Part shown: in pieces, positions 61,198 through 64,000 of the stretch | How the letters are laid out: each line of letters opens with the position of its first letter | Numbering within the stretch: position 1 is the first letter of the stretch | Assembly (NCBI GenBank): GCA_052090825.1 | Contig: JBQDBK010000005.1 | Location: 1-64,000, forward strand | DNA length: 64,000 nucleotides | Direction: 5' to 3' | Origin: JBQDBK01 sp052090825 | GTDB lineage: Bacteria > Bacillota > Clostridia > Tissierellales > Peptoniphilaceae | The notes under the pieces: model-generated | What the model was told of the DNA's origin: nothing | The model's database searches: none | Seen by the model: only the letters and a program-made list of their open reading frames with translations | Made by a program: the position numbers and the translations under genes

Positions 61198-61236
61198 TAA
61201 AAACTTTTCTATTTATATAAATAGAAAAGTTTTTTA
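61198..61236. terminator. Terminator after pxpC
   Basis: A near-perfect palindrome with AAAACTTTTCTATTT and AAATAGAAAAGTTTT is flanked by A and T runs. Confidence 0.85.
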
Positions 61237-61252
61237 ATTTGAGGAGGAAAAA

Positions 61253-62017
61253 ATGTATAGAGAAATTTTAAATTCTTTACAAAGCGGGGCAAAATCAAAA
61301 CTTTCTATGTATAGTGAGTCTAAGTTTAAGTATATTATTTGCTCAATGATGGCAGGGTTTTTTGTAGGTTTAGGTATATTGATAATGGCTTTAAATTTAA
61401 GTATATTTAAAGATGTCAATCCAAATGTGGTCAGTTTAGTAAATGGTTTAACATTTTCACTAGCTCTTTCTTTTGTAATGATGGCCGGTGGAGATCTTTT
61501 TACAGGGAATATATTAGTTTTATCTAATGGGGCCATGACTAAGGGGATAGATTACAGACATGCTATTAAAATTTGTGCTTTATCGTATTTTGGAAATTTT
61601 TTAGGAGCTCTTTTTTTAAGTCTAATATTTCTTGGAACAGGAATAGGAGATAAGCCTATTGCTGAAGCTATTGTTAATCTTGCTCATTATAAAGTGGAAT
61701 CTGGAATAATGGAATTATTTTTTAAAGGAATAATGTGTAATATTCTAGTTTGCTTAGCTGTTTTATGTTGTTATAAAATGAAAAGTGAAAGTGGAAAATT
61801 AATTATGATAATTTGGGCTATATTACCTTTTGTAGCTTTAGGATTTGATCATAGTATAGCTAATATGACTGTTTTTTCATTAGCAAAAATGTTATCATCA
61901 GAAATTACTTTTTCTATGATTTTTCATAATCTAATACCTGTAACTATAGGGAATATAGTAGGAGGTTTAATTGTATCTTTAACTTATTATATGATTGGGA
62001 AAGAAGAAAATAAATAA
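61253..62017 (+). CDS. Formate/nitrite transporter (FNT) family protein
   Basis: FNT proteins are pentameric channels for formate, nitrite or hydrosulfide. The 254-residue protein has six membrane helices, with GGDLFTGNILVLSNGAM (about 80-96) in the second helical break and GFDHSIANM (about 202-210), where the central histidine of FocA-type channels is kept. In an amino-acid fermenter formate or hydrosulfide export is plausible; the cysteine desulfidase in this window would produce sulfide. The ion is not determined. The ATG follows TTGAGGAGG. Confidence 0.92.
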   Translation: MYREILNSLQSGAKSKLSMYSESKFKYIICSMMAGFFVGLGILIMALNLSIFKDVNPNVVSLVNGLTFSLALSFVMMAGGDLFTGNILVLSNGAMTKGIDYRHAIKICALSYFGNFLGALFLSLIFLGTGIGDKPIAEAIVNLAHYKVESGIMELFFKGIMCNILVCLAVLCCYKMKSESGKLIMIIWAILPFVALGFDHSIANMTVFSLAKMLSSEITFSMIFHNLIPVTIGNIVGGLIVSLTYYMIGKEENK

Positions 62018-62165
62018 AAAGTAATTCCGTAAAAGTAAATATATTTCATAATATAGAAAAACTTTCTATTTAATAATTTCGAAAAAATAAAAATCCATTA
62101 AAAAGATGGCTATATTCCAACATAAATAGTAGATATTATTTAAGCTTATAGATATCTTTGTAATC

Positions 62166-62194
62166 TTGAAATAACAAATACTATTTGTTATAAT
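62166..62194 (+). promoter_or_regulatory. Promoter of gdhA with embedded palindrome
   Basis: TTGAAA (62166-62171) and TATAAT (62189-62194) are spaced by 17 bases. The spacer is almost entirely a perfect palindrome (62171-62191; half-sites TAACAAATA and TATTTGTTA around a central C), a likely operator. The rest of the 275-base gap (62018-62292) is AT-rich without a gene. Confidence 0.7.
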
Positions 62195-62212
62195 TGACTT
62201 GTATGAAATTGT

Positions 62213-62230
62213 TACCATAGTTATATGGTA
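62213..62230 (+). promoter_or_regulatory. Second inverted repeat in the gdhA leader
   Basis: TACCATA and TATGGTA flank GTTA, within about 30 bases after the expected transcription start. It could be a second operator or an mRNA hairpin. Confidence 0.45.
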
Positions 62231-62292
62231 TAGGCAATAAATTAAGATAAATACATACTTTATCTTATGAAAATTTTAAGGAGTGTTGAAAA

Positions 62293-63558
62293 ATGACAGA
62301 TATTTTAAACCCATTAGTAGCAGCGCAAGAAAAAGTTAAAATTGCATGTGAAAAATTAGGTGCAGATCCAGCAGTTTATGAATTATTAAAAGAACCAAAA
62401 AGAGTAATTGAAATTTCTATTCCAGTAAAGATGGATGATGGTACAACAAAAGTTTTCAAAGGTTGGAGAAGTGCGCATTCTGATGCAGTAGGTCCAGCTA
62501 AAGGTGGAGTTCGTTTTCATCCAAATGTAAACCTAGATGAAGTTAAAGCGCTTTCTTTATGGATGACATTTAAGGGTGGAGCTCTAGGTCTTCCATATGG
62601 TGGAGGAAAAGGTGGTATTTGTGTAGATCCATCAGAACTTTCTGAAAGAGAATTAGAACAACTTTCTAGAGGATATGTAAGAGGTCTTCATAAATATCTT
62701 GGAGAAAGAATTGACATTCCAGCACCAGATGTAAATACAAATGGTCAAATCATGAGTTGGTTTGTAGATGAATATTGCAAACTTAATGGTGATAGAATGG
62801 ATCTTGGAACATTTACAGGAAAACCAGTAGCATTTGGTGGTTCTGAAGGAAGAAATGAAGCGACAGGATTTGGAGTTGCAGTTGTAGTTAGAGAAGCAGC
62901 TAAAAGATTCGGTATTGAAATGGGCCAAGCTAAAATAGCTGTTCAAGGTTTTGGTAATGTTGGTTCTTTCACAGTTAAAAATATTGAAAGACAAGGCGGA
63001 AAAGTTTGTGCTATTGCAGAGTGGGACAAAAAAGAAGGAAACTATGCAATTTACAATGAAAACGGAATTGACTTTAAAGAATTAATAGCATATAAAAATG
63101 AAAATAAAACAATTCTTGGCTTCCCAGGAGCAACTAAAATTTCTGAAGAAGAATTCTGGTCAAAAGAATATGATATTTTAGTACCAGCAGCTCTTGAAAA
63201 TGTAATTACTGGAGAAAGAGCAAAAATGATAAACGCTAAATTAGTTTGTGAAGCTGCAAACGGTCCTACAACTCCAGAGGGAGATAAGGTTCTTACTGAA
63301 AGAGGAATTCAACTTACTCCAGATATATTAACTAACTCAGGTGGAGTATTAGTATCTTATTATGAATGGGTACAAAACCAATACGGATACTATTGGACAG
63401 AGTCAGAAGTAGAAGAGAAACAAGAAGCTGACATGATGAAAGCTATCGAAGGTGTATTTGGTGTTGCAGACGAATTTAATGTACCACTAAGAGAAGCTGT
63501 TTATATGTTTGCTATTAAATCAATTGATACAGCAATGAAATTAAGAGGATGGTATTAA
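62293..63558 (+). CDS. gdhA: Glutamate dehydrogenase
   Basis: Glutamate dehydrogenase deaminates glutamate to 2-oxoglutarate and ammonia, the entry step of the hydroxyglutarate pathway. The 421-residue protein is of the hexameric short type (about 420 residues; NAD-linked members predominate). It has GPAKGGVRFHP (about 68-78), the catalytic lysine in PYGGGKGGI (about 102-110), PAPDVNTN, and the nucleotide-binding VQGFGNVGS (about 218-226). Cofactor choice is inferred from this glycine pattern and the catabolic context. The ATG follows AAGGAG. It has its own promoter and terminator. Confidence 0.97.
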   Translation: MTDILNPLVAAQEKVKIACEKLGADPAVYELLKEPKRVIEISIPVKMDDGTTKVFKGWRSAHSDAVGPAKGGVRFHPNVNLDEVKALSLWMTFKGGALGLPYGGGKGGICVDPSELSERELEQLSRGYVRGLHKYLGERIDIPAPDVNTNGQIMSWFVDEYCKLNGDRMDLGTFTGKPVAFGGSEGRNEATGFGVAVVVREAAKRFGIEMGQAKIAVQGFGNVGSFTVKNIERQGGKVCAIAEWDKKEGNYAIYNENGIDFKELIAYKNENKTILGFPGATKISEEEFWSKEYDILVPAALENVITGERAKMINAKLVCEAANGPTTPEGDKVLTERGIQLTPDILTNSGGVLVSYYEWVQNQYGYYWTESEVEEKQEADMMKAIEGVFGVADEFNVPLREAVYMFAIKSIDTAMKLRGWY

Positions 63559-63578
63559 TCCTTAGAATTAATAAAATA

Positions 63579-63608
63579 AAAAGACTCCTTTCATAAGGAG
63601 TCTTTTTT
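63579..63608 (+). terminator. Terminator after gdhA
   Basis: AAAAGACTCCTT (63579-63590) and AAGGAGTCTTTT (63595-63606) form a 12-bp stem with a 4-base loop, followed by T residues. Confidence 0.9.
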
Positions 63609-63675
63609 CTTATTATCCTTTAAAAAAAAGAAATTTAATGGCATAATAATATTATCAAGTTTAAAGGAGAAATTA

Positions 63676-64000
63676 ATGGAATATTTAAGTCTAGGAGTAA
63701 AAGTAATATTTCCTGTTTTTTTTGTTTTATTTATAGGATTTTTTTTAAAGACAATAAAAGTAATAGATGATAATTTTATATCAAAATCTACAAATTTAGT
63801 TTTTTATGTGGCATTACCAATAAAATTATTTTTTAGTATAAGAGATTCTGAGTTGGATTCATTAGATTTAAATTTTGTCCTTTATATAATAGTATCAACT
63901 TTAGTTTTAGTATTTACTATTTGGTTTTTTGCCTCGTTATTTATAAAGGACAAAAGAAAATTATCAGCCTTCATCCATTGTGCTTATAGATCTAATTTTG
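63676..64000 (+). CDS. Auxin efflux carrier (AEC) family transporter, 5' part
   Basis: The gene is cut by the window end; 108 residues are visible. ATG 63676 follows AAGGAGA. The peptide has three to four hydrophobic helices (about 5-24, 38-55, 70-92), with the AEC-like stretch FVLFIGFFLKTIKVIDDNF and LVFYVALPIKLFFSI, in which a proline in helix 2 is typical. AEC proteins in anaerobes often export organic acids such as malate, but the substrate here is unknown. Confidence 0.75.
   Translation, partial: MEYLSLGVKVIFPVFFVLFIGFFLKTIKVIDDNFISKSTNLVFYVALPIKLFFSIRDSELDSLDLNFVLYIIVSTLVLVFTIWFFASLFIKDKRKLSAFIHCAYRSNF

Overview
The window is AT-rich bacterial DNA with short gaps, AGGAGG-type ribosome binding sites, TTG and GTG starts and strong stem-loop terminators. 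Together with the gene content this suggests a Gram-positive anaerobe that ferments amino acids, most likely in the Peptoniphilaceae/Tissierellia (a Peptoniphilus-like organism). The genus is an inference from the combination of the hydroxyglutarate pathway of glutamate fermentation, butyrate-pathway genes, a sodium-type V-ATPase and the absence of recognisable sporulation genes apart from one bofA-like gene. No rRNA, tRNA or CRISPR array was seen.

Layout. 1-2560: Na+/glutamate symporter (gltS) and glutamate racemase (murI). 2560-5720: a decayed mobile-element zone with an IS3-type element apparently split by an IS256-type element. 5755-6486: an IclR regulator, divergent from the conserved yybS-gdpP-rplI-dnaB cluster (6641-11344). 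11561-15650: uppP, a nitrilase-family amidase, secG and a membrane pyrophosphatase. 15762-19474: a CorA-type transporter, a cytidylate-kinase-like protein, a DUF188-glutaredoxin in-frame fusion, a BofA-like protein and an LCP-family protein. 19607-28105: a V-type ATPase operon in the order ntpF-I-K-E-C-G-A-B-D. 28116-29290 (minus strand): a DUF1858 redox protein and a secreted stalk-domain protein.

29616-38847 is the metabolic core: gcdD-gcdC-gcdB-gctA-gctB-gcdA, followed by hgdC-hgdA-hgdB under its own good promoter. These enzymes take 2-hydroxyglutarate to crotonyl-CoA and pump Na+ at the decarboxylation step. thlA-crt-hbd (45876-48751) supply the C4 interconversion steps, and glutamate dehydrogenase (62293-63558) supplies the entry step. 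The window also holds several feeders of this route: gltS takes up glutamate, and pxpA-pxpB-pxpC with an NRAMP-like transporter (57491-61179) turn 5-oxoproline into glutamate. Energy conservation looks Na+-centred: the NtpK sodium ligands are all present, the pyrophosphatase is of the K+-dependent type, and the decarboxylase and several symporters are predicted to use Na+.

38850-40900 is a second degraded area with an unknown membrane protein and integrase-like debris. 40953-41546 is a leucine-rich-repeat protein without a signal peptide. 41736-45637 carries tsaC, upp, tagO-like and mnaA/wecB genes. 48783-51440 holds a dicarboxylate/amino-acid symporter and a cysteine desulfidase-family gene preceded by a sigma-54-type promoter. 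51533-57270 holds a Na/Pi symporter, pncB, a radical SAM protein, a TRIC-like channel and a DegV protein. The window ends in a truncated auxin-efflux-carrier-type transporter.

The most interesting items are the sigma-54 promoter with upstream repeats at the cysteine desulfidase gene, a perfect 21-bp palindrome inside the gdhA promoter, an in-frame DUF188-glutaredoxin fusion with an internal ribosome binding site, an NRAMP homologue lacking the metal-binding motifs inside the oxoprolinase operon, recent short duplications in two coding genes, and the nested decayed insertion sequences. I did not find a clearly new multigene system; the window is mostly known housekeeping and fermentation genes.
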